A stretch of DNA of 64,000 nucleotides from Streptomyces sp. P9-A2 (GTDB taxonomy: Bacteria > Actinomycetota > Actinomycetes > Streptomycetales > Streptomycetaceae). The notes under the pieces were generated by a model. The model did no database searches. It was not told where the DNA came from and was given only the letters and a program-made list of their open reading frames with translations. The position numbers and the translations under genes were made by a program. Below are positions 52,501 to 61,242 of this stretch, in pieces. The DNA lies in NCBI RefSeq assembly GCF_036634175.1, contig NZ_JAZIFX010000001.1, positions 5,766,001-5,830,000 on the forward strand, written 5' to 3'. The stretch's first letter is position 1. Each line of letters begins with the position of its first letter.

Positions 52501-53013
52501 CTAGGAGGCGATCCCCTCGGGGATCGCCTCCTTGACGGCGGGGGCGAGATCGATCAGTACGCCCGTGCTGTCCCGTCCGTCGGTCACCCGCACCTCGACA
52601 TAGGCCTCACGGCTCGCGGTCGTGAAGCGGTGCGTCCCGTCGTCCTGCTGCTCCATCAGCCAGTCGACGCCGTCGACACCGCCCGCCATCGCCTTCGGGT
52701 CGTTGCCGTTGGCCACCTTGGGATCCGCCATCTTCGGCGGTTGCCCGACACCGCACCGCAGTATGATCGCCTCGCCGCCCCAGCCCGCGGTCAGTGCGGA
52801 CGCGGGTTCGGGATCGTCGCGATTCTTGCCGTCCACCTTCGACGGCAGGACCTCGTCCAGGTTCCGGCACAGCTCGGTGACCTTCGCGTCCGGGCTGGGA
52901 ACCGCCGCCGACGCACTGCCGTCTGCTGAGGAGCAACCCGCGGTGGTGATCAGCAGGGCGAGGGCGGACAGGACGGCGTGACGGTGGCGGTGACGGAAGC
53001 AGCTCACCGCCAC
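52501..53013 (-). CDS. DUF3515 lipoprotein
   Basis: A 170-residue lipoprotein: signal AVLSALALLITTAGCSS with lipobox TAGC (Cys ~28), then the DUF3515 domain (ELCRNLDEVLPSKVDGKNRD, GWGGEAIILRCGVGQPP, GVDWLMEQQDDGTHRFTTAS). Found in actinobacteria next to the ddl/thiL cluster; unknown function, presumably at the cell wall. GTG 53013. Its last codons are part of the palindrome at 52504-52531. Confidence 0.88.
   Translation of the reverse strand: MAVSCFRHRHRHAVLSALALLITTAGCSSADGSASAAVPSPDAKVTELCRNLDEVLPSKVDGKNRDDPEPASALTAGWGGEAIILRCGVGQPPKMADPKVANGNDPKAMAGGVDGVDWLMEQQDDGTHRFTTASREAYVEVRVTDGRDSTGVLIDLAPAVKEAIPEGIAS
52504..52531 (-). terminator. Hairpin overlapping the end of the DUF3515 gene
   Basis: GGAGGCGATCCCC (52504-52516) / GGGGATCGCCTCC (52519-52531), perfect 13-bp arms; the minus-strand gene's last nine codons lie inside it. 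It may terminate convergent transcription from ddlA as well. Confidence 0.65.
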
Positions 53014-53027
53014 AGGGTAGACGGGGG

Positions 53028-53261
53028 CTACAGATGGACGACCGGGCAGGTCAGGGTACGGGTGATGCCGTCCACTTGCTGGACCTTCGCGACCACCATG
53101 CGCCCCAGGTCGTCGACGGTGTCGGCCTGGGCGCGCACGATGACGTCATAGGGTCCGGTCACGTCCTCGGCCTGGACGACTCCAGGGATCTTGCCGATCA
53201 GATCGGCGACGGTCGACGCTTTGCCGACCTCCGTCTGGATCAGGATGTACGCCTGTACCAC
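53028..53261 (-). CDS. Stand-alone Lrp/AsnC ligand-binding (RAM) domain protein
   Basis: A 77-residue RAM domain without a DNA-binding part: AYILIQTEVGKASTVADLIG, KIPGVVQAEDVTGPYDVIVR and TLTCPVVHL. GTG 53261 has GGAGG five bases upstream; the longer frame upstream crosses into the thiL promoter region. Such proteins bind amino acids and may partner with full-length Lrp regulators. Fourteen bases separate it from the DUF3515 gene, so both are one operon. Confidence 0.9.
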   Translation of the reverse strand: MVQAYILIQTEVGKASTVADLIGKIPGVVQAEDVTGPYDVIVRAQADTVDDLGRMVVAKVQQVDGITRTLTCPVVHL

Positions 53262-53479
53262 GGAACCTCCAGAGCGGCCACGAGGATCATGTGGGGAAAA
53301 GGAACGCCACGGTATCGCGTCATCGCTCGTCGCGGGGAGACCTGCGGAAACCGGACCCCGCGCGCCGGGGTACGCACTGGACACAAGTTGACGGTCACTT
53401 CGACCGTAGCGAGGGCAGGAACGACTCGCGACCGGGAACGGAACCGGGCACGGACCGGGACAGAAGGGGAGCTGGGGAC

Positions 53480-54445
53480 ATGAAGGGCACGGTTGGTGAG
53501 CTCGGGGAGTTCGGGCTCATCAGGGAGCTCACCTCCCGCCTCACCACCACCCCGGCGGTCCGGATCGGCCCCGGCGACGACGCCGCCGTGGTCGCCGCGC
53601 CCGACCGCAGGGTCGTGGCCAGCACCGACGTCCTGCTCGAGGGCAGGCACTTCCGCCGCGACTGGTCCACCGCCTACGACGTCGGCCGCAAGGCCGCCGC
53701 GCAGAACCTCGCGGACATCGCCGCCATGGGCGCCGTGCCGACCGCGCTGCTGCTCGCGCTGGTCGTCCCGGGCGAACTGCCGGTGACCTGGCCCTCCGAG
53801 CTGATGGACGGACTGCGCGACGAGTGCCAGGTGGCGGGTGCCGCGGTGGTCGGCGGAGACGTCGTACGCGGTGACACGATCATGGTTTCGATCACCGCGC
53901 TCGGTGACCTGCGCAACCAGGAACCGGTGACCCGGGGCGGCGCACAGCCCGGCGACCTCGTCGCGGTGACCGGCTGGCTCGGCTGGTCCGCGGCCGGGTT
54001 CGCGGTGCTCTCGCGCGGTTTCCGCTCGCCGCGCGCCTTCGTCGAGGCGCACCGCCGGCCCGAACCGCCGTACCACGCGGGCCCCGCCGCGGCCGGGCTG
54101 GGGGCGACCTCGATGTGCGACGTGAGCGACGGACTGATCGCCGACCTCGGGCACATCGCCGAGGCCAGCAAGGTGCGCATCGACATCCGCTCCGGGGCGA
54201 TCGACATCCCCTCCCAGATGAACGACATCGGGCAGGCCGTCGGCGTCGACCCCATGCAGTGGGTGCTGACCGGGGGAGAGGACCACGCGATCGTCGCCAC
54301 CTTCCCGCCTGACGTGAAACTGCCCGCCCGCTGGAAGGTGATAGGCGAGGTGCTCAACCCCTCGGCGCTGCCCCGGGTGACGGTCGACGGTGCGCCCTGG
54401 ACCGCCCAGGGCGGCTGGGACCACTTCGCGGACATCGAGTCATGA
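53480..54445 (+). CDS. thiL: Thiamine-monophosphate kinase
   Basis: A 321-residue PurM-like ATP-dependent kinase making thiamine diphosphate from the monophosphate. ATP and substrate motifs: [74 protein letters not shown] 53480 with GGGGAGCTGGGG upstream. It overlaps thiD by four bases (ATGA). Confidence 0.96.
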   Translation: MKGTVGELGEFGLIRELTSRLTTTPAVRIGPGDDAAVVAAPDRRVVASTDVLLEGRHFRRDWSTAYDVGRKAAAQNLADIAAMGAVPTALLLALVVPGELPVTWPSELMDGLRDECQVAGAAVVGGDVVRGDTIMVSITALGDLRNQEPVTRGGAQPGDLVAVTGWLGWSAAGFAVLSRGFRSPRAFVEAHRRPEPPYHAGPAAAGLGATSMCDVSDGLIADLGHIAEASKVRIDIRSGAIDIPSQMNDIGQAVGVDPMQWVLTGGEDHAIVATFPPDVKLPARWKVIGEVLNPSALPRVTVDGAPWTAQGGWDHFADIES

Positions 54446-55386
54446 GCGGCGGGGACACCGGGAGCGGCGTGGGCACGGAGGGCGTCGGAGGTACCGCGGG
54501 CGCCGGGACCGTACCGCCGGGAGTGCCGTCGAGGGTGCCGCCGAGGGTGCTGACGGTCGCCGGCTCGGACTCCGGCGGAGGCGCGGGGATCCAGGCCGAC
54601 CTGAAGACGATGCTCGCGCTGGGCACCCACGGCATGAGCGTGATCACCGCGGTCACCGCGCAGAACTCCCTGGGCGTGCAGGGCGCCTGGCCGCTGCCGG
54701 TGGAAGCGGTACGGGCCCAGTACCGCAGCGTCGTCGACGACATCGGGGTCCAGGCGGTCAAGACCGGCATGCTCGCCTCCGCCGAACTCGTCGAGGCGGT
54801 GGCCGGTCTGCTCGCCGGCAGCCGGGCGCCGGTGGTCGTCGACCCGGTGGGGGTCTCCAAGCACGGGGACGCGCTGCTGGCGGCCTCCGCGCTCGACTCC
54901 GTACGGACGAAGCTGCTGCCGGTCGCGACCGTGGCCACACCGAACCTGGACGAGGTGACCCAGCTCACCGGTGTGCGGGTACGGTCGGAACGGGACTTCC
55001 GCCTGGCCGCGGAAGCGGTGCTGGCGTTCGGACCGCGGTGGGTCGTGATCAAGGGCGGCCATCTCGCCGGGGACTCGGGTGAGGCCGTCGACCTGCTCAC
55101 GGACGGTTCACAGGAACACTGGCTGCGCGCCCCGAGGTACGACAACCGGCACACCCACGGCACGGGCTGCACCCTCGCCTCGGCGATCGCCGCGCAGTTG
55201 GCGAAGGGACAGTCGGTGCCTCGGGCGGTGACGGCCGCCAAGGAGTACGTCACGGGGGCGATCGCGGCCGGGTTCTCGCTGGGCACCGGTATCGGGCCGG
55301 TGGATCACGGCTGGGCGCTCCGGCGGGGGGACGGCACAGGGTCCGGGTCCGGCCCCGGGTCCGGGTTCGCGTCCGGAGATAGCTGA
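54442..55386 (+). CDS. thiD: Hydroxymethylpyrimidine (phosphate) kinase
   Basis: A 314-residue ribokinase-fold kinase for HMP/HMP-P in thiamine synthesis. [53 protein letters not shown] and [20 protein letters not shown] with the catalytic Asp/Gly region. Gly/Ser-rich extensions at both ends (residues 1-30 and the last ~16, [15 protein letters not shown]) are disordered. Translationally coupled to thiL. Confidence 0.95.
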   Translation: MSGGDTGSGVGTEGVGGTAGAGTVPPGVPSRVPPRVLTVAGSDSGGGAGIQADLKTMLALGTHGMSVITAVTAQNSLGVQGAWPLPVEAVRAQYRSVVDDIGVQAVKTGMLASAELVEAVAGLLAGSRAPVVVDPVGVSKHGDALLAASALDSVRTKLLPVATVATPNLDEVTQLTGVRVRSERDFRLAAEAVLAFGPRWVVIKGGHLAGDSGEAVDLLTDGSQEHWLRAPRYDNRHTHGTGCTLASAIAAQLAKGQSVPRAVTAAKEYVTGAIAAGFSLGTGIGPVDHGWALRRGDGTGSGSGPGSGFASGDS

Positions 55387-55467
55387 GGCGGGACCCCGGG
55401 CCGGGGACGGCGGCGTGGGCAACCGGGGACAGGGCCCGCGCCGCCCCCGTGCCGCGTGCGGGCATGG

Positions 55468-55499
55468 CAAAAAGCCGGCCCACCCGAGGTGGACCGGCT
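55468..55499 (-). terminator. Terminator after rpmB
   Basis: On the minus strand AGCCGGTCCACC pairs with GGTGGGCCGGCT (one G-T), followed by TTTTTG. Confidence 0.85.
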
Positions 55500-55539
55500 C
55501 AGTGCGGTGAACCAGCTGTGGCCGCGCGCTCCGAGAGCG

Positions 55540-55725
55540 TCAGCGCGAGACCTTGCCGGCCTTGATGCACGAGGTGCAAGCGTTCACGCGCTTCGGCGTC
55601 CCGCCCACCACGGTACGCACACGCTGGATGTTCGGGTTCCAGCGACGGGGCGTACGGCGGTGCGAGTGCGAGATGTTGTTGCCGAAGCCCGGCCCCTTGC
55701 CACAGACGTCGCAGTTGGCAGCCAC
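55540..55725 (-). CDS. rpmB: 50S ribosomal protein L28, zinc-ribbon form
   Basis: A 61-residue L28 with both CxxC pairs (Cys5/Cys8 in CDVCGKG and Cys50/Cys53 in CTSC), i.e. the zinc-binding (C+) form, [20 protein letters not shown]. Streptomyces also have zinc-independent paralogues under Zur control elsewhere. This copy has its own terminator. Minus strand, convergent with thiLD. Confidence 0.97.
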   Translation of the reverse strand: MAANCDVCGKGPGFGNNISHSHRRTPRRWNPNIQRVRTVVGGTPKRVNACTSCIKAGKVSR

Positions 55726-55992
55726 GGGTCACTCCAAAGACTTCAGATGCACTTACGGTTGATCCCGGCATGCCGGGATCAGAACGCCGGAACTCGGGGA
55801 GTTCTTGGGAATCTGAGTGGCTCTGCCAGGGAGAGGCCCGATTCGGATCGGGCAACCGGAGCAGCATACAACGGCTGAACCGGTAGAACGAAACCAGCAT
55901 GGCAGCTCAGCGGCCCGCCCCGGCCCGCTTCCGCCGTCCGGCCCCCCGAGGTCTACGCTGCGTGACACGTTCGGCAGCTCAGGGAGGCGCAG

Positions 55993-57711
55993 GTGGCGCA
56001 GGTGCCGCAGACATTCTTCGATGCTCTCGCGGTGCGTGCCTGGTGCGGACTCGCGCTCGAGGCCCTGGGGCGCGCGCGTGAGGAGATCGACGCGATCAAC
56101 GTCTACCCCGTGGCGGACGGGGACACCGGTACGAATCTCTATCTGACGGTCGAGTCCGCGGCCACGGCGGTCGAGGCGGTGTTCGAGGGCTACTCGGCGG
56201 AGGGACCCGAAGGACCCACGCTGGCCGACGCGACGCGGGCGATGGCCCACGGGGCGCTGATCGGCGCCCGCGGCAACTCCGGGACGATCCTGGCGCAGCT
56301 CCTGCGGGGGATGGCGCAGGTGCTGGCCGGGGACGGGGCGGCCCACGCCGACGGACAGGGGCTGCGACGCGCCCTGCGGACCGCGGCCGACTCCGCGCGC
56401 CGGGCCGTGGCCCACCCCGTGGAGGGCACCGTGCTCACCGTCGCCTCGGCCGCCGCCGACGCGGCCGGCGGTGCGGAGGGCGACTGCGGGGAGGTGGCGC
56501 GGGCGGCCTACGACGGAGCCCGCACGGCCCTCGCCGCGACGCCGGGCCAGCTGGCCGTGCTCCGGCGGGCGGGCGTGGTGGACGCGGGCGGCCGGGGGCT
56601 GGTGGCGGTGCTCGCGGCCCTGGTGGAGACGTTCACGGGGGAGACGCCGGAAGGGCCCGCGCCCGGAGCGTACGGGAACACCGCCGGGACGTACCCGCGC
56701 GTACGATCCGGAACCCACGCGGGCGCGGAGCACGACGAACCCGCCGAATGCGCCGACGGCGGGGAAGTGACGGAGGCCACGGTCACCGGGCCCGCCTACG
56801 AGGTGATCTACCTCCTGGAGGCCGAGGACGCGGCCGTGGAGCGGTTGCGGCAGCGGCTCGACGGCCTCGGGGACTCGCTCGTCGTGGTCGGCGGGGACGG
56901 ACTGTGGAACGTCCACGTCCATGTCGACGACGCCGGAGCCGCCGTGGAGGCGGGAGTCGAGGCAGGGCGCCCGCACCGTATCCGGATCACGCACTTCGGC
57001 GCAGGTGACGCCCATGCCCCGGGCGCCGGCCGGCTGCCCGCGGAACGCACCGCGCGGGCGGTGGTGGCCGTGGTGCCCGGCGAAGGGCTGGCGGGCCTGT
57101 ACACCGGGGCCGGCGCGACCACGGTGCTGGCCCGCCCCGGCGAGCCGCCCGCCAGCGGTGAGCTCGTCGAGGCCGTACGCCGGGCCCACGCGCACGAGGT
57201 GGTGCTGCTGCCCAACGACGCCGAGTTGCGACACACCGCAGCCGCGGCGGCCGAACAGGCCCGCGCCGAAGGGCTCAGGGTGGCCCTCATCCCGACCCGT
57301 TCCGCGGTCCAGGGCATCGCGGCGCTCGCGGTGCACGAGCCGGAACGCCGTTTCGACGAGGACGTGGTGGCGATGACCTCGGCGGCGGGCGCGACCCGGT
57401 ACGCCGAGATCGCCGTCGCCGAACGGCAGTCCTGGACCATGGCCGGCATCTGCCAGGCCGGCGACGTCCTCGGCCTCATCGACGGCGACGTGGCCGTGAT
57501 CGGCGACGACGTCACGGCCACCGCCACGGCCGTCCTGGACCGCATGCTCTCCGCCGGCGGCGAGATGGTCACCCTGGTCCTCGGCGACGAAACCCCCCAC
57601 ACCGTCGCCACCCGCCTGGAGACCCACGTCCGTGAGGGCTACCTGGCCGTCGACACGGTCCTCTACCAGGGCGGCAGACAGGGCGCCCTGCTCCTCATCG
57701 GAGTGGAGTGA
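55993..57711 (+). CDS. DAK2-domain fatty-acid kinase-like protein (FakA/YloV family)
   Basis: A 572-residue protein. DAK2-type ATP-binding N-terminus with INVYPVADGDTGTNLYLTVE (Mg-ATP Asp motif) and GALIGARGNSGTILAQLLRG; middle domain with a Gly/Pro-rich insertion (~205-250); C-terminal FakA-type region (YEVIYLLEAEDAAVERLRQR to GYLAVDTVLYQGGRQGALLL). FakA phosphorylates fatty acids presented by FakB (DegV) proteins. No fakB is nearby. GTG 55993 preceded by GGGAGG. In S. coelicolor the orthologue is, from memory, directly upstream of recG; here 5.7 kb intervene. Confidence 0.88.
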   Translation: MAQVPQTFFDALAVRAWCGLALEALGRAREEIDAINVYPVADGDTGTNLYLTVESAATAVEAVFEGYSAEGPEGPTLADATRAMAHGALIGARGNSGTILAQLLRGMAQVLAGDGAAHADGQGLRRALRTAADSARRAVAHPVEGTVLTVASAAADAAGGAEGDCGEVARAAYDGARTALAATPGQLAVLRRAGVVDAGGRGLVAVLAALVETFTGETPEGPAPGAYGNTAGTYPRVRSGTHAGAEHDEPAECADGGEVTEATVTGPAYEVIYLLEAEDAAVERLRQRLDGLGDSLVVVGGDGLWNVHVHVDDAGAAVEAGVEAGRPHRIRITHFGAGDAHAPGAGRLPAERTARAVVAVVPGEGLAGLYTGAGATTVLARPGEPPASGELVEAVRRAHAHEVVLLPNDAELRHTAAAAAEQARAEGLRVALIPTRSAVQGIAALAVHEPERRFDEDVVAMTSAAGATRYAEIAVAERQSWTMAGICQAGDVLGLIDGDVAVIGDDVTATATAVLDRMLSAGGEMVTLVLGDETPHTVATRLETHVREGYLAVDTVLYQGGRQGALLLIGVE

Positions 57712-57727
57712 GGACGCTTCCCCGCGC

Positions 57728-58135
57728 GGCGGCCCGAGCCGTGGTGTCGCCGCTCGTCGGTCTCCGCTCCGCGCCCTTGGCCCGAACCGCCCGGTCACAC
57801 GGGCGTGGGAGGCCCCTGTGGGGCACTTGCAGACGTCTGAAAGTGCCCAGCCGCGCGCGCGGGAGGGCCTCGTACGGCCGTCCTGCTCGGCCCCGCGGCC
57901 GGACGTCACCGGTCCTGGGCCCCTGCCGGACGGCGGCGGCCGGACGCGCGGGCGGCCCGAGCCGTGGTGTCGCCGCTCGCCGGTCTCCGCGCCGTCGGCC
58001 CCGGCCGCTCGGTCGCGCAGGCGTGGGAAGGGCCCTGCCCACGGACGTCCGCAGGTGCTTGGCCGTACGCGCGCGGGAGGGCCCCCGTACGGCCGTCCTG
58101 CTCAGCCCCGCTGCCGCTCGTCACCGGTCCTGCGC
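57728..58135 (+). repeat. Imperfect ~220-bp tandem repeat, non-coding
   Basis: Two units (about 57728-57920 and 57951-58135) start with GGCGGCCCGAGCCGTGGTGT and share blocks such as CGCGCGGGAGGGCC, GTACGGCCGTCCTGCTC and GTCACCGGTCCTG in the same order. Peptides in equivalent frames on the minus strand are similar (GAEQDGRT...GDTTARA), but the best frames do not have ribosome binding sites. It fills the 504-bp gap between the FakA-like gene and the TPR gene. Confidence 0.75.
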
Positions 58136-58215
58136 CCACGCCTGACCGGTGACGGGCGGCCGCGCGCGAGGGGGTTACGGGGCAGCCCGGCCCGCGCGGC
58201 CGTCGTCCGGCGGGC

Positions 58216-61200
58216 TCAGTTCTCCACGGGCTCCCGCTTCTCCCGCGTGACGGTGTTCAGGAGGTGCTCCGCCTCGCCGCGCAGGGACCGGGCCACCTCG
58301 TCCTCCTCCGGGGCGCTCCCGTGAGCGGTCAGGACGGCACGCGCGCGTGCGGCCGCGTCCGCGGGACGGCCCAGGCCGGCCTCCAGCCGGGCCGCGGCCA
58401 GTTCGGCCCCGGAGCGGTCCTGGAGGGCGTCCGGGCCCAGGAGAGCGAACGCGGCGATCGCCCGGTCCAGAGCGGTCACGGCCTCCTCGAACAGGATCTC
58501 CCCGTCGTCGTCCGTGGCCCCCGCGTCCTCCACCCGTACCAGCAGGTCCGCGAACTGCAGGTGGGTGTGGCCGAGATCGGCGGTGAGACGCGCGCGGGTC
58601 CCGTCGTCCGGGGCCGCGTCCACCGCCGCCTCGCACTCCTCGACCGCGTTCGCCATCAGCGCGCGCGCCCCGTCCGGGTCCGCTTCCCCGCGCAGCGTGA
58701 GCCACGCGCGGGCGCGCAGCGAGCGCACCAGACCGGGCACGTCGCCGACCGTGCGCCACAGCTCGCCCGCACGCGCGTAGGCCCGCTCCGCCTCGTCGGC
58801 CAGGCCCGCCTGCTCCAGACTGGACGCGGCCAGATGGGCCAGCGTCGCGTGGTCCTGCTGCTCCGGCCAGTCCCGGGCGATCCCGGCGGCCTGCAACCGC
58901 CGCTCGGCGGCGGCCCGGTGCTCGCCCAGTTCACCGAGGCAGTCCCCGAGCCACCAGAGCGTCTGTACGACCGCCCCCTCGCCGTGCGTCCCGGCGGTCA
59001 CGTCGGGCAGTACGGACTCCAGCACCTCGGCGGCCTCGGCCCACCGCCCGCGCCGCAGCAGGAACCCGCCGAGCTGATGCCGCGCCCAGGCCCCCAGCGA
59101 CGCCCCCTCGCCCGCCTCGTCGGCCCAGTGCGCCGCCTCCAGGGCGTGGTCCGCGGCCTCCGCCACCCGTCCGAGCCCGCCGGTGACCTCGGCGAGCTGC
59201 AGATGAAGCTGCGCCCGGCCGGTCGGCTCCAGGTACGGCCCGCCGTGCTCCAGGGCCGCCCGCAGCGCCCGTTCGGTGCCGTCGACGTCGCCGAGATGGT
59301 GGGTGAGCTGCGCCAGCCGGGCCTCGTACTCCACCGCGAACCACGGCAGCCCCGCCGCGACGAACGCCCCGGCGGCCCGCGCGGACAGTTCCGCGGCGGT
59401 TTCCACGTCCCCGGCGTGCCCCGCCAGCTCACCGAGCATCGCCTGCGCCTCGGCGGCCCGCGCGGCGAGCCGTACGTCCTCGCCGGTGTGCTCCTCCACG
59501 AGTGCGAGCACCGCGCGCACGGCGGTCGCGGCCTCTTCCAGGACGGGCTCCAGATCGGTGTCCTCCAGGTCCTCCCCGGCGGCGTGCACGCGCCGGATCA
59601 GGATCCGTGCCCGTGCCATCAGCACCGACGCCGTCTGCCGCAGGCCCGTACCGCCGGCGGCGTACAGCGAGAGGATCTCCTCGTGCGGTGCGGCCACCGC
59701 CGCGAGCGCCTCGTCCACCCGGCCCGCCAGCGCGTGGACGTACGCGGCACGCGCGCGTGCCGCCAGGGCCTCCCCGGGGTCGCCCGCCTCCGTGTACAGC
59801 TCGGCGGCCCGCTCGAAGAGGCCGGTGGCCCCGGGGCCGAGGGCCATCGCCTCGTGGTCGGCGATCTCCGCGCGGTCGCGGGGCTCCAGGACGACGTCGC
59901 TCCCCGCTGCCTCTGCCTCCTGGGCGGCGTGCGCCACCGCCGCCCACGCCTCCACGGCGTGCGGCCGCAGGGTGTCCGACATCCGCCGCGCCTCGACGAG
60001 CAGCGCGGGCAGGGCGGGGGCGGGCGGCGCGGAATCGCCGGAGGACCGCGTGCCGGGCGCCGCCGACGCCCCGGCACCCGGGGCCACCGGCCGTACCGGG
60101 CGCTCGGGCGCGCGTACCGGGGACGTGCCCGACGGCCGTACGCCGAGCAGCAGCCGGTCCACCAGCGGGCGGCGCGCCATCCGCGCGCGGGCCCGCCCGC
60201 TGACGTACTCCGTGCCGTTGCGTTCGTCGAAACGGGCCGCCAGAGCGAGCGCCTGAGCCCGCGTGTGCGGGGCGAGTTCCGCGGCGGTCCAGGTCCGCCC
60301 GGCCGGACCGGGGACCTGAGTGCCGCCCAGGCCGAGCCCGGTCAGCCGGTCCATGAGCAGCGTCACCACGCTCAGAAAGTCCAGCCTGCTGCGCGGATGA
60401 CCCTCGTCGGTGAAGTAGGCGGGCCGCTCCGCGAGCAGTTCGAGGGCGCGCGCCTCGTTGCCGCTCAGCGCGCAGAACTCCACGTGGTCCGCGTAGGCGC
60501 CGCGCATGCTCTCCATGGGCCGGACCAGCCGGAAACCACGCAGATGGTGGGCGCGCGCCTCGTCCACGCGGCCCAGCCGCAGCAGCGGCAGCAGGGAGGA
60601 CGCGAGCGCCGTGTGCGGTTCGTGGGCGCAGGTGAACTCGCCCTCCAGGACCGGCCGCCACAGCTCCAGGGCCTCCGCGTCCCGCCCGTTGTGCGCCTGC
60701 CACCAGCCCTGCCCGTGCAGTTCGCACGCGTGGCAGTCGGCCATGGTGTCCCGGTCCGCGGCCAGCCACGCGGCGTACGCCCGCTCGGCCCGCGGCATGT
60801 CCCCGACATGCGCGGCCACACTGAACTCGGCGCTGCGCACCGCCCGTTCGGAATGACCGGCCAGCCGGTAGCGGTGCTCCATCTCGCCGAGCCACTTCTC
60901 GATCGACGCGAGCGGGATGTGCGGCTGGTCGAGCATGCCGGCCGACATCCACTTGAAGACCCAGTGCAGCGCATGCGTCTCGTACGTGTCGAAGTCCTCG
61001 GGGCGCTCGTCCCACATGCGCAGCAGCCGCGCGAAGGGGACGAACATCTTTCCCTTCTCCGAGCTGTAGTTGTAGACCTTCAACTGGTGCCCGAGCGCCT
61101 CGATGACGGCGAGCGGGATGTTCAGTTTCTCGGCCTCGAGCAGCAGGTGCTCCGCGCGCGCGTTGCGGGCCGGCCCCTCCGGCTGCTCGGAGTTCTCGCC

Positions 61201-61242
61201 CATCGCGCGGCGCAGGGAATCGAAATCGGTGATCGAGCTCAT
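58216..61242 (-). CDS. Large TPR-like repeat protein
   Basis: A 1008-residue protein, probably cytoplasmic. ATG 61242 overlaps the Hsp90-like gene's stop (ATGA). The N-terminal part (1-~400) is not a recognised domain: EHLLLEAEKLNIPLAVIEAL, FVPFARLLRMWDERPEDFDT, MADCHACELHGQGWWQAHNG. A disordered linker (~440-500, Pro/Ala-rich) is followed by a helical-repeat half with TPR-like pairs (LGDVDGTERALRAALEHGGP, RWAEAAEVLESVLPD, LADEAERAYARAGELWRTVG). TPR proteins commonly dock on Hsp90-type chaperones, so it probably works with its upstream neighbour as a client-recognition or scaffolding partner. Function unknown. Confidence 0.8.
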   Translation of the reverse strand: MSSITDFDSLRRAMGENSEQPEGPARNARAEHLLLEAEKLNIPLAVIEALGHQLKVYNYSSEKGKMFVPFARLLRMWDERPEDFDTYETHALHWVFKWMSAGMLDQPHIPLASIEKWLGEMEHRYRLAGHSERAVRSAEFSVAAHVGDMPRAERAYAAWLAADRDTMADCHACELHGQGWWQAHNGRDAEALELWRPVLEGEFTCAHEPHTALASSLLPLLRLGRVDEARAHHLRGFRLVRPMESMRGAYADHVEFCALSGNEARALELLAERPAYFTDEGHPRSRLDFLSVVTLLMDRLTGLGLGGTQVPGPAGRTWTAAELAPHTRAQALALAARFDERNGTEYVSGRARARMARRPLVDRLLLGVRPSGTSPVRAPERPVRPVAPGAGASAAPGTRSSGDSAPPAPALPALLVEARRMSDTLRPHAVEAWAAVAHAAQEAEAAGSDVVLEPRDRAEIADHEAMALGPGATGLFERAAELYTEAGDPGEALAARARAAYVHALAGRVDEALAAVAAPHEEILSLYAAGGTGLRQTASVLMARARILIRRVHAAGEDLEDTDLEPVLEEAATAVRAVLALVEEHTGEDVRLAARAAEAQAMLGELAGHAGDVETAAELSARAAGAFVAAGLPWFAVEYEARLAQLTHHLGDVDGTERALRAALEHGGPYLEPTGRAQLHLQLAEVTGGLGRVAEAADHALEAAHWADEAGEGASLGAWARHQLGGFLLRRGRWAEAAEVLESVLPDVTAGTHGEGAVVQTLWWLGDCLGELGEHRAAAERRLQAAGIARDWPEQQDHATLAHLAASSLEQAGLADEAERAYARAGELWRTVGDVPGLVRSLRARAWLTLRGEADPDGARALMANAVEECEAAVDAAPDDGTRARLTADLGHTHLQFADLLVRVEDAGATDDDGEILFEEAVTALDRAIAAFALLGPDALQDRSGAELAAARLEAGLGRPADAAARARAVLTAHGSAPEEDEVARSLRGEAEHLLNTVTREKREPVEN

